From Nesterenkonia alkaliphila (GTDB lineage: Bacteria; Actinomycetota; Actinomycetes; Actinomycetales; Micrococcaceae), in NCBI RefSeq assembly GCF_009758175.1, contig NZ_WRPM01000097.1:1-64000 (forward strand): a DNA stretch of 64,000 nt, written 5' to 3'. Within the stretch, counting starts at the first letter, position 1; every line of letters starts with the position of its first letter. Shown here in pieces: positions 36,303 through 44,497 of this stretch. The translations under genes and the position numbers were made by a program. The notes under the pieces are model-generated. The model did not search any database and had not been told where the DNA came from. It saw only the letters and a program-made list of their open reading frames with translations.

Positions 36303-36357
36303 TGATCCTCTTCAGTGAGGAGTCCGGCGGTGATGCAGGGTGGAACGGTCACCCAGA

Positions 36358-36371
36358 CAGTCTAATGACTG
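36358..36371. promoter_or_regulatory. Inverted repeat upstream of the M56 gene
   Basis: CAGTC-TAAT-GACTG is a perfect 5+5 inverted repeat about 55 bases before the M56 start. On the minus strand it overlaps a TAGACT hexamer that could be the -10 of this gene. It differs from the TTCTAC/GTAGAA sites. Confidence 0.4.
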
Positions 36372-36424
36372 GTGGGCCCCTGCATGCGGGGCGCTCGTGT
36401 CATTGACCTGTGCTGCACCGGTGC

Positions 36425-36496
36425 GCCTAGAGCTGTTCGCATCGCCGAGCGCTATAGCTCTAGGCAGAGTGAACAACTCTAGGCGTCTGCCCGCGG
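36425..36496. repeat. 72-bp palindromic direct repeat, copy 1
   Basis: The first 60 bases (36425-36484) form an imperfect palindrome centred on GCTATAGC, with outer arms GCCTAGAG and CTCTAGGC. The next 12 bases continue into the last codons of the DUF559-type gene, whose TAG stop lies in the right arm. The same sequence occurs at 37632-37703 with 68 of 72 bases identical. There is no T run, so it is not a plain terminator. Confidence 0.85.
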
Positions 36497-37531
36497 TACC
36501 CCAGCTCGCTGGAGCTTCCTCTTGAGTCGAAGGGGTTCCTGGAGATCCTCCCAGTAGCACCGCATGAAGGTCCTGCCAGTGCTGCGGATGGCATCCTCGC
36601 GGATCTTCTCCTGACGCAGCGATTCCCGGCCGTTGTCCTGGAACTTCGTCCAACCGTCGAACTCTCCCACGATGCCGGCCTCATCCCAGAGGAAGTCGAC
36701 CCGATAGCTCTGCCCATCCACGGTCAGGGTCACCTGCAGCTGCGGGGCCGTGAACCCCAATTCATGAATCAAGGCCCTGGCCAGTGATTCTCCCGGCGAC
36801 TCAGATAAGGGGTCTGCAAAGGCCGCCGCTCTCGTCCATCGGTGCAGTCTGCTCCTGGACCAGGCGAGCGTCTCTGCGGTCTTGAGAAGCGCGTCACGGG
36901 GGACCGCCGCCCTGGAGTCGGAGCCTCTGAGGGCTGCATCGAGCACGATTACCGCGTCACTGAACGCCATACGCGGGACGGTGTCCGCCAGGGCCAGTCG
37001 GATGTCCTCGAGGAATACAGTTTGACCAGCGGCATCTGCCCGGATGGTCCCGGGAGAAGCCGGAATCCCCGTCGGTGAGACGAAGTGGGTGCCGAACCCT
37101 GCGAACTGCACTCCCTTCTGATGGATGGCCAGCTCCTTATTCTGATGCCGGGCGGCGGCGAGGAAGGCATCCGGGCTCAGCCTGCCGGTCATACTTGGCT
37201 GAGGCAGCTTCCGGACATGATGCCGCGAGGGCGCACGGACCTGTACTGCTGCCGGCAGGCGGATCAGCGGGAGTCCGTGCAGATGCAGGGCGGTCTCGCG
37301 GCAGAACACTGGTTCATCCAGCTGTGCTGACACGGCAGCTGCGATGTAGGTCAACCGTTGGAAGGGGTAAGCCTCCAGCCATGCTTGGGTTGGCAGGTAC
37401 ACCCTGCGCCGCAACCGCAGAACCCGGCCAGACTGGAGCTGGCGCGTCAGGTGATGGGAGAGGTGTGTCCCATCCTTTTGGGCACGGCTGATAAGCAGTG
37501 CGGCGTCGCTCGGTGAGGAGGTTGTGGCCAT
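36479..37531 (-). CDS. AbiEi/DUF559-type protein: winged-helix N-domain plus nuclease-like C-domain
   Basis: 350 residues. The N-terminal third has the helix-turn-helix look of type IV antitoxin AbiEi proteins (LLISRAQKDGTHLSHHLTRQL, then GRVLRLRRRVYLP, and VFCRETALHLHGLPL). Residues about 260-340 look like the DUF559/VSR-type PD-(D/E)xK nuclease fold: YRVDFLWDEAGIVGEFDGW supplies the acidic residues, followed by EKIREDAIRSTG and MRCYWEDL. Such genes are multi-copy in many actinobacteria; the function is unproven. AAGGA lies 8 bases before the ATG. It sits between two 72-bp repeats and its last residues (PRADA) are encoded by the repeat. No partner toxin gene is adjacent. Confidence 0.78.
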   Translation of the reverse strand: MATTSSPSDAALLISRAQKDGTHLSHHLTRQLQSGRVLRLRRRVYLPTQAWLEAYPFQRLTYIAAAVSAQLDEPVFCRETALHLHGLPLIRLPAAVQVRAPSRHHVRKLPQPSMTGRLSPDAFLAAARHQNKELAIHQKGVQFAGFGTHFVSPTGIPASPGTIRADAAGQTVFLEDIRLALADTVPRMAFSDAVIVLDAALRGSDSRAAVPRDALLKTAETLAWSRSRLHRWTRAAAFADPLSESPGESLARALIHELGFTAPQLQVTLTVDGQSYRVDFLWDEAGIVGEFDGWTKFQDNGRESLRQEKIREDAIRSTGRTFMRCYWEDLQEPLRLKRKLQRAGVPRADA

Positions 37532-37570
37532 GCTCTGATCCTTGCGGAAACTCCCGAACCGCGCAGAAAA

Positions 37571-37600
37571 CTATCCACAGGGCGTCAGCGCCTGGGGATA
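37571..37600. repeat. Inverted repeat with DnaA-box-like half-sites
   Basis: TATCCACAGG at 37572-37581 and CCTGGGGATA at 37591-37600 form an 8-of-10 inverted repeat. Each half resembles a DnaA box (CTATCCACA on plus; TTATCCCCA on minus). It is placed 40-70 bases upstream of the DUF559-type gene start, so it may belong to that promoter. Confidence 0.4.
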
Positions 37601-37631
37601 ACCCATGATGAGCCTCTGGTTTCGGTGTGGT

Positions 37632-37703
37632 GCCTAGAGCTGTTCGCATCGCCGAGCGCTATAGCTCTAGGCAGAGTGAACAGCTATAGGCATCTGCTCG
37701 CGG
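37632..37703. repeat. 72-bp palindromic direct repeat, copy 2, with gene-end remnant
   Basis: Direct repeat of 36425-36496, 1207 bases away (58 of 60 bases identical in the palindrome). The 12 flanking bases, read on the minus strand in the matching frame, still encode PRADA, the C-terminus of the DUF559-type gene, but the stop has become TAT. It therefore looks like the tail of a second, lost gene copy or cassette. Confidence 0.8.
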
Positions 37704-37710
37704 ACCGGAC

Positions 37711-40428
37711 TCAGTAGCGGCTGATGGCGCGCCGGGCGGAGTCGGTGCGCTGCTCAGGGTTGGCGATCTCCACACTGGCATGCAGGATGCTCACACCCTC
37801 CGGGGAGGCCAGCAGCGGGGAGAGCTGCAGATTCGCCACCTGCGGATGGTTATCCTTGAGCATCGCCACCCGCTGCACAGTCTCGCCGAGGGCGTCGAAG
37901 TCGACCGCGGGGATCCCCTGGTAGCCGAAGAGCTTCCGGGAGGCTTTCGGGGTGCTCAGCAGCCGGGACAGGTCCTGATCGCTCAGCGGGGGGACCGCAT
38001 GGGCCCAGTCGTCGAGCAGGTCCACTGCATCCCCGGAGATCCCGAAAGAGAGCACCGGACCCATCATCGGGTCCTCGATGGCACGCACAATGCAGCCCTG
38101 CCCGGTCGGGGCCATGGCCTGGACCTCCAGGCCGGGGCTGCCGTATTTGGCCAGTTGGCGCCGCATCTCAGCCACCACCCGGCGCAGCATCTCTTCTGAG
38201 TCGATGTTCAGCTGCACGCCTCCTAAGTCCAGGCGGTGCCGCAGATAGGCATTGGTGGACTTCACCGCCACCGGGTAGCCGAGCTCGCGGGCTGCTGCCG
38301 CGGCGTCATCGGCCGTCTCGAACGGTACAGAGGGAAGCACGGCGAGACCGTAGCAGCCCAGCAGCCGGTTGGTCTCCTCCTGGCTAAGCCGACGCAGGGC
38401 GGCACCCTCGACGCCCTCCAACCAGCCTTCGAGCATCCGGTCGGCCTCGCGCGAAACGCGGGTGCCCTCCAGCCCCTCGGGGATATAGGTCTCCCCGACC
38501 CCCTGCGCCCGCCAGGATTGGTAGCGCACGATCTTGGCCAGGGCAGAGACGGAGCGGGCCGGGGAGGAGAAGATCGGCACTCCCTGCTGCAGTGCCGAGG
38601 TCTCAATGACCGGCCCGGCGTTGCCGATGTAGTTCAGCGGCACATTGGCCTCCAAAGTGCCGATCAGAGACATCACCATCGGTTTGGTGTACTGCCGGGC
38701 GGTCATCGATACCGCCCGGGAATGGTCGAAATGGTCCCCGGTGATGGTGGGCTGCAGACAGACGGCCACGGCGTCGACCTCATCATCCTCGAACAGCCGA
38801 GCCAGCGCCGCGGTGAGATTCTGCTCCGCCTGGCGGCGGGTGCCGTCCAGTTCAAGATCCCCGTGCACTGTGGTGGGTTTGAGTCCCTGAGACTCTGCGG
38901 CATCAGCCAGCAGCCGCGACATCGAGGCGGAGTTGGTCAGCACGCCCAGCCGCTTCCCGGCGGGCAGGGGCTGGGTGCCCAGCACCTGGAGCACATCCAT
39001 CAGCGAGTCGTGATTGCCCACCTGGATCACCCCGGAATTCTTCAGCATCGCGTCCAGCGCGCCCTGCGGGGCCCGGGAGAGACGGACCTCATGGCCGGGG
39101 GGCAACCGGTGCCCCATCAGGTCACTGGTGGCCACCACCACCGGTTTGGACAGCGAGAGCCGGCGGGCGATCCGGGAGAACTTCCTGGGATTGCCGAAAG
39201 ACTCCAAGTAGATCCCCACGGCCCGGGTAGCGTGATCGTCCTCGAAGTACTGCATGGCGTCATTGCCGGAGAGGTCTGCGCGGTTTCCGGCGGAGATCAC
39301 CGCGGAGAGGCCCAGCTCGCGCCGGTGCGCCTGGGCGTAGAGAGAGACTCCCATGGAGGCTGACTGGCTGAACAGAGCAACCCCTCCGGCGACCGGCATA
39401 GTGGGGGAGAGCGAGGCGTTGAGACTGATATCCGGGTCCGTGTTGATCAGGCCTGCCGAGGCCGGCCCGATGATCCGCATCCCCCAACGGCGGGCCAGTC
39501 GCACCAGCTCGCGCTGCTGGGCAGTGGTGGTGGAGGTGACAACCAGAATGCCCTTAACCCCGTGCCGCCCGCAGTCGGCGATCACCTCCGGAAGATGGTC
39601 CGCAGGCACTGCGACCACCGCCAGGTCTATCTTCTGCTTAATGTGGGCCAGCGAGGAGTAGGCCGGCGCCCCGCCCACCTCAAAGGCCTCCGGGTTCACC
39701 GAGTGCACACCTCCGGTGAACCCGCCCTCGATGAGGTTCTGCAGCAGGTGATAGCCCACTGAGCCGTACTCCCGGGAGGCGCCCACCACGGCGACCTGGG
39801 CCGGGGCAAGCAGCTCGCCCACGCTGCGTGCCTCGGCGCGGTGCTCACGGGACTCCATCACTGCCCGGGAGCGGTCCGTGGGGTCAATGGAGAACTCTAC
39901 GAGCACCACCCCGTCCTCGTACTTGCGCTGCACCTCATAGCCAGCCTCGGAGAACACGGTGAGCATCTTGCGGTTCTCCGGCAGGACCTCCGCGGTGAAT
40001 CGCTCGATTCCGCACTCCCGGCCGGCAGCGGCCAGGTGCTCCAGCAGGATGGAGCCCAGGCCTCTGCCCTGGTGCTTATCCGAGATGTTGAAGGAGACCT
40101 CTGCCTCCCTGGTCTGGTCAATCCGGTCGAAGCCGCCGACCCCGATGATCTCCTGCTCTCCTGAGGGACTGGCCAGCAGCACCACCAGGGAGACCCGGTT
40201 GCGGTGGTCCACGGAGGTGAACCGCTTCAGCTCCTTCTCGGTAAGCGCAGACTTATACGTGAAGTACCGCAGATAGATGGAGGACTCAGACTGGGCGGCA
40301 TGCATCCGCTGCAGCCGCTGCGCATCCTCTGGCCCCACTGGTCTCACCTGGGCGGCGGCTCCATCACGCAGAACAACATCTGCCTCCCAGTGGGCAGGAT
40401 ATCCGCTGCTTTTCGGCTCTTCACCCAT
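37711..40428 (-). CDS. GNAT acetyltransferase fused to ADP-forming acyl-CoA synthetase-like protein
   Basis: 905 residues. The N-terminal GNAT domain (about 15-185) shows FNISDKHQGRGLGSILLEHL, the acetyl-CoA loop. A CoA-binding Rossmann domain (about 205-330, VAVVGASREYGSVGYHLLQN) follows, then two succinyl-CoA-ligase-like domains (GVALFSQSASMGVSL, LTNSASMSRLLADA), then an ATP-grasp domain (about 690-885, PVAVKSTNAYLRHRL). The order GNAT first is that of actinobacterial PatA-like protein lysine acetyltransferases; E. coli PatZ has it last. It probably acetylates acetyl-CoA synthetase and other metabolic enzymes; the synthetase part may be inactive. TAGTCT precedes the ATG by 7 bases. Confidence 0.88.
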   Translation of the reverse strand: MGEEPKSSGYPAHWEADVVLRDGAAAQVRPVGPEDAQRLQRMHAAQSESSIYLRYFTYKSALTEKELKRFTSVDHRNRVSLVVLLASPSGEQEIIGVGGFDRIDQTREAEVSFNISDKHQGRGLGSILLEHLAAAGRECGIERFTAEVLPENRKMLTVFSEAGYEVQRKYEDGVVLVEFSIDPTDRSRAVMESREHRAEARSVGELLAPAQVAVVGASREYGSVGYHLLQNLIEGGFTGGVHSVNPEAFEVGGAPAYSSLAHIKQKIDLAVVAVPADHLPEVIADCGRHGVKGILVVTSTTTAQQRELVRLARRWGMRIIGPASAGLINTDPDISLNASLSPTMPVAGGVALFSQSASMGVSLYAQAHRRELGLSAVISAGNRADLSGNDAMQYFEDDHATRAVGIYLESFGNPRKFSRIARRLSLSKPVVVATSDLMGHRLPPGHEVRLSRAPQGALDAMLKNSGVIQVGNHDSLMDVLQVLGTQPLPAGKRLGVLTNSASMSRLLADAAESQGLKPTTVHGDLELDGTRRQAEQNLTAALARLFEDDEVDAVAVCLQPTITGDHFDHSRAVSMTARQYTKPMVMSLIGTLEANVPLNYIGNAGPVIETSALQQGVPIFSSPARSVSALAKIVRYQSWRAQGVGETYIPEGLEGTRVSREADRMLEGWLEGVEGAALRRLSQEETNRLLGCYGLAVLPSVPFETADDAAAAARELGYPVAVKSTNAYLRHRLDLGGVQLNIDSEEMLRRVVAEMRRQLAKYGSPGLEVQAMAPTGQGCIVRAIEDPMMGPVLSFGISGDAVDLLDDWAHAVPPLSDQDLSRLLSTPKASRKLFGYQGIPAVDFDALGETVQRVAMLKDNHPQVANLQLSPLLASPEGVSILHASVEIANPEQRTDSARRAISRY

Positions 40429-40435
40429 AGGATCA

Positions 40436-40441
40436 AGACTA
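40436..40441 (-). promoter_or_regulatory. -10 box for the GNAT-synthetase gene
   Basis: TAGTCT on the minus strand ends 7 bases before the ATG at 40428 (leaderless). Confidence 0.55.
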
Positions 40442-40488
40442 ACCAGATATCTGCACGCTTACGACACTAAGGACACTCCGCACCGCTT

Positions 40489-43029
40489 ATGGCCCGTCGT
40501 CCCGCTGCCGCGGCCCCTGTGACCCCGGCCGAGAACATCACTGATATCGACGTCTCCTCCGAAATGGAGACCTCATTCCTCGAGTACGCCTATTCGGTGA
40601 TCTACTCGCGCGCACTGCCCGATGCCCGGGATGGCCTCAAGCCGGTGCAGCGGCGGATCCTCTACATGATGGGCCAGATGGGGCTGCGCCCGGATAAGGG
40701 CTATGTGAAGTCCGCACGCGTTGTGGGCGAGGTGATGGGTAAGCTGCATCCGCACGGCGATGCTGCAATCTATGACGCCCTGGTCCGGATGGCCCAGTCC
40801 TGGGCGCTGCGGCTGCCCCTGGTAGACGGGCACGGCAACTTCGGCTCGCTGGACGATGGCCCTGCAGCCCCCCGTTACACCGAGGCGCGGATGGCACCGG
40901 CGGCCCTGGCGATGAACGCGGACCTCGATGAGGACGTGGTGGACTTTGAGCCCAACTACGACAACCAGTTCATGCAGCCCGGGGTGCTTCCGGCGGCGTT
41001 CCCCAATCTGCTGGTCAATGGAGCCAGCGGCATCGCGGTGGGCATGGCCACCAATATGGCGCCGCACAATCTGCGCGAGGTGATCAGCGCCGCCCAACAC
41101 CTGGTCGCCCTCCCCGAGGCCACGCTGGAGGACCTCCTGTCCCATGTGCCGGGGCCCGATTTCCCCTCTGGTGGGCGGATCATCGGCCTGGACGGGGTCC
41201 ACGAGGCGTACCGGACCGGTCGCGGCAGCTTCAAGATCCGGGCCAAAGCGCGCGTTGAGCAGGTCTCCGCCCGGCGCAACGGGATCGTGATCACTGAGCT
41301 GCCCTATATGGTGGGCCCGGAAAGCGTCATCGCCAAGACCAAAGAGGCCGCTCAGGCCAAGAAGCTCGCCGGGGTCTCGGATGTGCTGGACCTCACTGAC
41401 CGCAAGCACGGCACCCGGATGGTCATCGAGCTCAAAGCCGGTTTCGACCCACATGCTGTACTGGCCCAGCTGTATAAACACACTCCTTTGGAGACCAGCT
41501 TCGGGATCAATAATGTGGCTCTGGTCAACGGCCAGCCGCGCACCCTGGGACTTCTGGAGCTGCTGCAGGTCTACGTGGACCATCGCATAAATGTGGTCCG
41601 CCGCCGCAGCGCGCACCGGCTGGGCAAACGGCAGGACCGTCTGCATCTAGTCGAGGGCCTGCTGATCGCAATCCTGGACATTGATGAGGTCATTCAGATC
41701 ATCCGGGCCGCAGAGGACACTGCCGCGGCCAGAGAACGGCTGATCACCATCTTTGACCTCACCCAGCCTCAGGCTGAGCACATCCTGGAGCTGCGGCTGC
41801 GGCAGCTGACGCGGTACTCCACCTTGGAGCTGGAGCAGGAGAAGCAGAAGCTCGAGGAGGAGATCTCCCAGCTGCGGGCCATTCTGGACTCCGAGGCTCT
41901 GCTGCGCCAGACGGTCTCTGATGAGCTGGCCGAAGTCGCAGAGCAGTACGGGGACGACCGCCGGTCCGAGCTGGTGGATGCGGAGGCTGAGCCTGCCCCC
42001 AGCCCGGCTGGCACTAGTCGGGCCCAGGGAAGCACCCACGACGCCGCCGGCGGCCTGGAAATCCCCGACTCACCCTGCTGGGTGCTGCTCTCCGCCTCCG
42101 GGATGCTGGCCCGCACCACCGACCGTTCAGCTCTGCTGCACCCGCCGCGCCGGCGCAAGCACGATGCGCTGCGCTCCCTGCTGGCCACTACCGCGCGGGC
42201 GGAGATCGGGGCGGTGACCTCTGCCGGCCGGATGCTGCGGGTGCCGGTGATCGAGATGCCGGTGCTGGAGATTGCCGGCGGCACGGTGAACCTCAACCAG
42301 GGTGGGAAGATCAAAGACTTCTTCAGCGGCTCGCTGCAGCTGGCCAAGAACGAGGAGCTCATCGGGCTCTTCCCCCTGGATGCCGTGATCGCGCTGGCCA
42401 CCGCCGCCGGGCGGGTGAAACGAGTGCGTCCGGAATACCCGGCCAAGGGAGACGACTGGGAGGTCATCAGCCTCAGGGATAAGGACACGGTGATCGGCGG
42501 CGGGGTCACCGCGGCGGACTCGGACCGGCTGGTCTTCATCTCCCGGCGCGCCCAGCTGCTGACCTTTGAAGCCTCCCATGTCCGCCCCCAGGGCCGCACC
42601 GGCGGCGGCGTAGCGGGTATGAAGCTCGGAGCCGAGGACGCGGTGATCGGCTTCTCTGTGATTCCTGCAGCCGCAGCCGAGGTCCCGGCCGCTGCCGTGG
42701 TGGTCACCTGCGCAGCCGGAGCCGAGACCCTGGACGGCCTGGGTGGTGAGAGTGTCAAAGTCTCCGATCTGGCTGAGTTCCCCACCAAGGGGCGGGACAC
42801 CGGAGGGGTGCGCGCCCACCGTTTCCTGCGCGGGGAGGACCATCTCAGCCTCGGTGCAGCAGTGCTGGCACCACCGCTGGCAGCTGATAAGCGCGGGGCG
42901 GCCCGCACCGTGCCCGCTGAGCTGGGCCGACGGGACGGTTCAGGGGTGCCCACAGATCAGCCCATCGAGGCAGTCTGCTCCAGCCCTGAGGCACTCTCGC
43001 AGGCAGCAGCGGCCCTGGTCAGCGGCTGA
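40489..43029 (+). CDS. parC: DNA topoisomerase IV subunit A
   Basis: Cleaves and religates the DNA gate; decatenates daughter chromosomes with ParE. 846 residues. The catalytic tyrosine is Y130 in APRYTEARM, and the helix-turn-helix region GKLHPHGDAAIYDALVRMAQ lies just before it. The C-terminal half forms GyrA-like beta-pinwheel repeats, but a GyrA box (QRRGGRG) is not evident, which favours ParC over GyrA. The quinolone position equivalent to E. coli GyrA Ser83 is A92, and D96 matches Asp87. An alanine/glutamate-rich insert (about 500-520) with THDAAGG lies between the coiled coil and the pinwheel. The ATG is at 40489. Confidence 0.93.
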   Translation: MARRPAAAAPVTPAENITDIDVSSEMETSFLEYAYSVIYSRALPDARDGLKPVQRRILYMMGQMGLRPDKGYVKSARVVGEVMGKLHPHGDAAIYDALVRMAQSWALRLPLVDGHGNFGSLDDGPAAPRYTEARMAPAALAMNADLDEDVVDFEPNYDNQFMQPGVLPAAFPNLLVNGASGIAVGMATNMAPHNLREVISAAQHLVALPEATLEDLLSHVPGPDFPSGGRIIGLDGVHEAYRTGRGSFKIRAKARVEQVSARRNGIVITELPYMVGPESVIAKTKEAAQAKKLAGVSDVLDLTDRKHGTRMVIELKAGFDPHAVLAQLYKHTPLETSFGINNVALVNGQPRTLGLLELLQVYVDHRINVVRRRSAHRLGKRQDRLHLVEGLLIAILDIDEVIQIIRAAEDTAAARERLITIFDLTQPQAEHILELRLRQLTRYSTLELEQEKQKLEEEISQLRAILDSEALLRQTVSDELAEVAEQYGDDRRSELVDAEAEPAPSPAGTSRAQGSTHDAAGGLEIPDSPCWVLLSASGMLARTTDRSALLHPPRRRKHDALRSLLATTARAEIGAVTSAGRMLRVPVIEMPVLEIAGGTVNLNQGGKIKDFFSGSLQLAKNEELIGLFPLDAVIALATAAGRVKRVRPEYPAKGDDWEVISLRDKDTVIGGGVTAADSDRLVFISRRAQLLTFEASHVRPQGRTGGGVAGMKLGAEDAVIGFSVIPAAAAEVPAAAVVVTCAAGAETLDGLGGESVKVSDLAEFPTKGRDTGGVRAHRFLRGEDHLSLGAAVLAPPLAADKRGAARTVPAELGRRDGSGVPTDQPIEAVCSSPEALSQAAAALVSG

Positions 43030-43038
43030 GCGCAACAC

Positions 43039-43055
43039 TTCTACCGAATGTAGAA
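43039..43055. promoter_or_regulatory. Operator-like repeat TTCTAC-N5-GTAGAA, copy 3 (blaI)
   Basis: A perfect 6+6 repeat with spacer CGAAT, 61 bases upstream of the blaI ATG. If TATCGT at 43074-43079 is the -10, the repeat overlaps the -35 zone. It fits autoregulation, as is usual for BlaI proteins. Confidence 0.7.
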
Positions 43056-43115
43056 AAGCTGCGCCGATCGGAGTATCGTGGAGCTGGAAGGAACTTTGTC
43101 AGAAGGAGCACATCC

Positions 43116-43454
43116 ATGGCCTCACTCGGTGAGCTGGAACGTTCAGTGATGACCCTGCTGTGGGAGTCGGGTCAGCAGCTGAGCGCCAATGAAGTCTGCG
43201 AGCAGCTGGACGAGGACCTTGCCGTGACCACTGTGCTCACTGTGCTGGCCCGTCTGGAGAAGAAGGGCATGGTGGAGCGGGAGCGCAGCACCCGGCCTCA
43301 CCGCTATGCCGCCACGGCAACCCGTGAGGAGCACACGGTGGAGATGCTCAACGAAGTGCTTGGCACTGCCCTTGATCGCGAGGCAGTCCTGGCCCGGTTC
43401 ATCGGCAGCGTCTCAGAGAACGAGGCCGCCGCACTGCGCCGCATCCTCGGCTGA
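43116..43454 (+). CDS. BlaI/MecI/CopY family transcriptional repressor
   Basis: 112 residues. A winged-helix N-domain covers SLGELERSVMTLLWESGQQL, LSANEVCEQL and VTTVLTVLARLEKKGMVERE, followed by the wing HRYAATATREEHT, all typical of BlaI. The short C-terminal dimerisation helix region is present (VLARFIGSVSENEAAALRRI). Such repressors bind inverted repeats and in some species are inactivated by cleavage by an M56 peptidase. AAGGAG precedes the ATG. The TTCTAC/GTAGAA repeat lies upstream, and two further copies precede oxidase-biogenesis operons. No copper-binding cysteines as in CopY. Confidence 0.93.
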   Translation: MASLGELERSVMTLLWESGQQLSANEVCEQLDEDLAVTTVLTVLARLEKKGMVERERSTRPHRYAATATREEHTVEMLNEVLGTALDREAVLARFIGSVSENEAAALRRILG

Positions 43455-43459
43455 ACTGC

Positions 43460-44497
43460 TCAGACCACTTTCCCGGTCCTGCGGATGTGCCGGGCCAGCT
43501 TGAGCAGTCCCTCATCAATGCTCACCGAAGGCTTCCAGTCCAATACCCGCTGAGTGTGCCGCTGGTCGAACCAGTGGGCGGTGGAAAGCTGCTCGGCCAG
43601 GAACTTGGTCATCGGCGGTTCATCTGCGTGCGGTCCGGTGACTGCCCAGATCTTTTCGATGGCAGCCCCGGCGCCCTTGGCCAGCACCGGCGGCACCCGC
43701 AGCCTGGGCGGCTTGGCGCCACCTGCAGCGGCGATGCCCATCAGCAGCTCACCAATCGGCCTCGGCTCACCGTTGGTAACCACCAGTCGGCGCTGTTCAA
43801 CCGGCAGGGCCGCGATGCTCGGCAGCCGCAGCAGCCCTGCGCTGAAGGCCTCCACGGCGTTATCGATGTAGAGGGTGTCCACCAAGGGAGCCCCGGTGCC
43901 CAGCAGCGGCAGCCGCCCGGACTTGGCGCGGTCGATGATCCGTTTGGTCAGCTGACCGTCCCCGGGTCCCCAGACCAGGTGCGGGCGCATGACCAGCACC
44001 TTCATGCCCACCTCGGCGCGGGATTCGGCGATCAGCTCCGCCTCGGCCTTGGTCTGCGCATAGTGGCCCTCCGCCCGCTGAGGGTCAGCCGGCCCGGCTC
44101 CCACACCCACCAGGGAAGATCCGCCGTGCGCCACGGAGGGCGAGGAGACATAGAGGATATTGTCCACACCTGCGCTCCAGGCAGCGTCCAGCAGCCGTTC
44201 GGTACCGCCGATGTTGACCTGCTCAAACTCTTCACGGCGCCCCGAGACAGAGACTTTCGCCGCCATATGGATCACTGCGTCCTGACCCTCCACCGCAGCC
44301 CTGACTGCGTCAGGGTCGGTGAGCGATCCGCGGACCTCCCGCACGGAGCTCAGCCCGGAGGGGCTGCGCTGCAGGGTGCTGACCTGGTAGCCGAGCTCCG
44401 CCAGCCGGGCGGCCACACTGCGGCCCAGCAGCCCGGAGGCTCCGGTCACCAGAACTCTAGCCCCGGGAGTGATCCGCTGAGCATACTTCGGGCTCAT
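43460..44497 (-). CDS. oleD: 2-alkyl-3-oxoalkanoate reductase-like (OleD)
   Basis: Extended SDR, 345 residues. It reduces the beta-keto acid made by OleA to the beta-hydroxy acid in head-to-head olefin synthesis. The NAD(P) motif TGASGLLG lies near residue 19, the catalytic tyrosine and lysine are in GHYAQTKAEAE, and HLVWGPGDGQLT is a block shared with the 3-beta-HSD-like family to which OleD belongs. The assignment rests on linkage: its start overlaps the end of oleBC by four bases. Convergent with blaI, with 5 bases between the stops. Confidence 0.88.
   Translation of the reverse strand: MSPKYAQRITPGARVLVTGASGLLGRSVAARLAELGYQVSTLQRSPSGLSSVREVRGSLTDPDAVRAAVEGQDAVIHMAAKVSVSGRREEFEQVNIGGTERLLDAAWSAGVDNILYVSSPSVAHGGSSLVGVGAGPADPQRAEGHYAQTKAEAELIAESRAEVGMKVLVMRPHLVWGPGDGQLTKRIIDRAKSGRLPLLGTGAPLVDTLYIDNAVEAFSAGLLRLPSIAALPVEQRRLVVTNGEPRPIGELLMGIAAAGGAKPPRLRVPPVLAKGAGAAIEKIWAVTGPHADEPPMTKFLAEQLSTAHWFDQRHTQRVLDWKPSVSIDEGLLKLARHIRRTGKVV

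Noticed and set aside
36425-36484. Ordinary Rho-independent terminator for the DUF559-type gene
   Set aside because: There is no T run on either strand, and the stop codon lies inside the palindrome, so a standard terminator does not explain it.
36425-37703. True integron attC sites
   Set aside because: The layout is similar (palindrome at the 3' end of a gene), but the attC end motifs RYYYAAC and GTTRRRY are not in the right order, and no integrase lies in the window. Kept only as an analogy.
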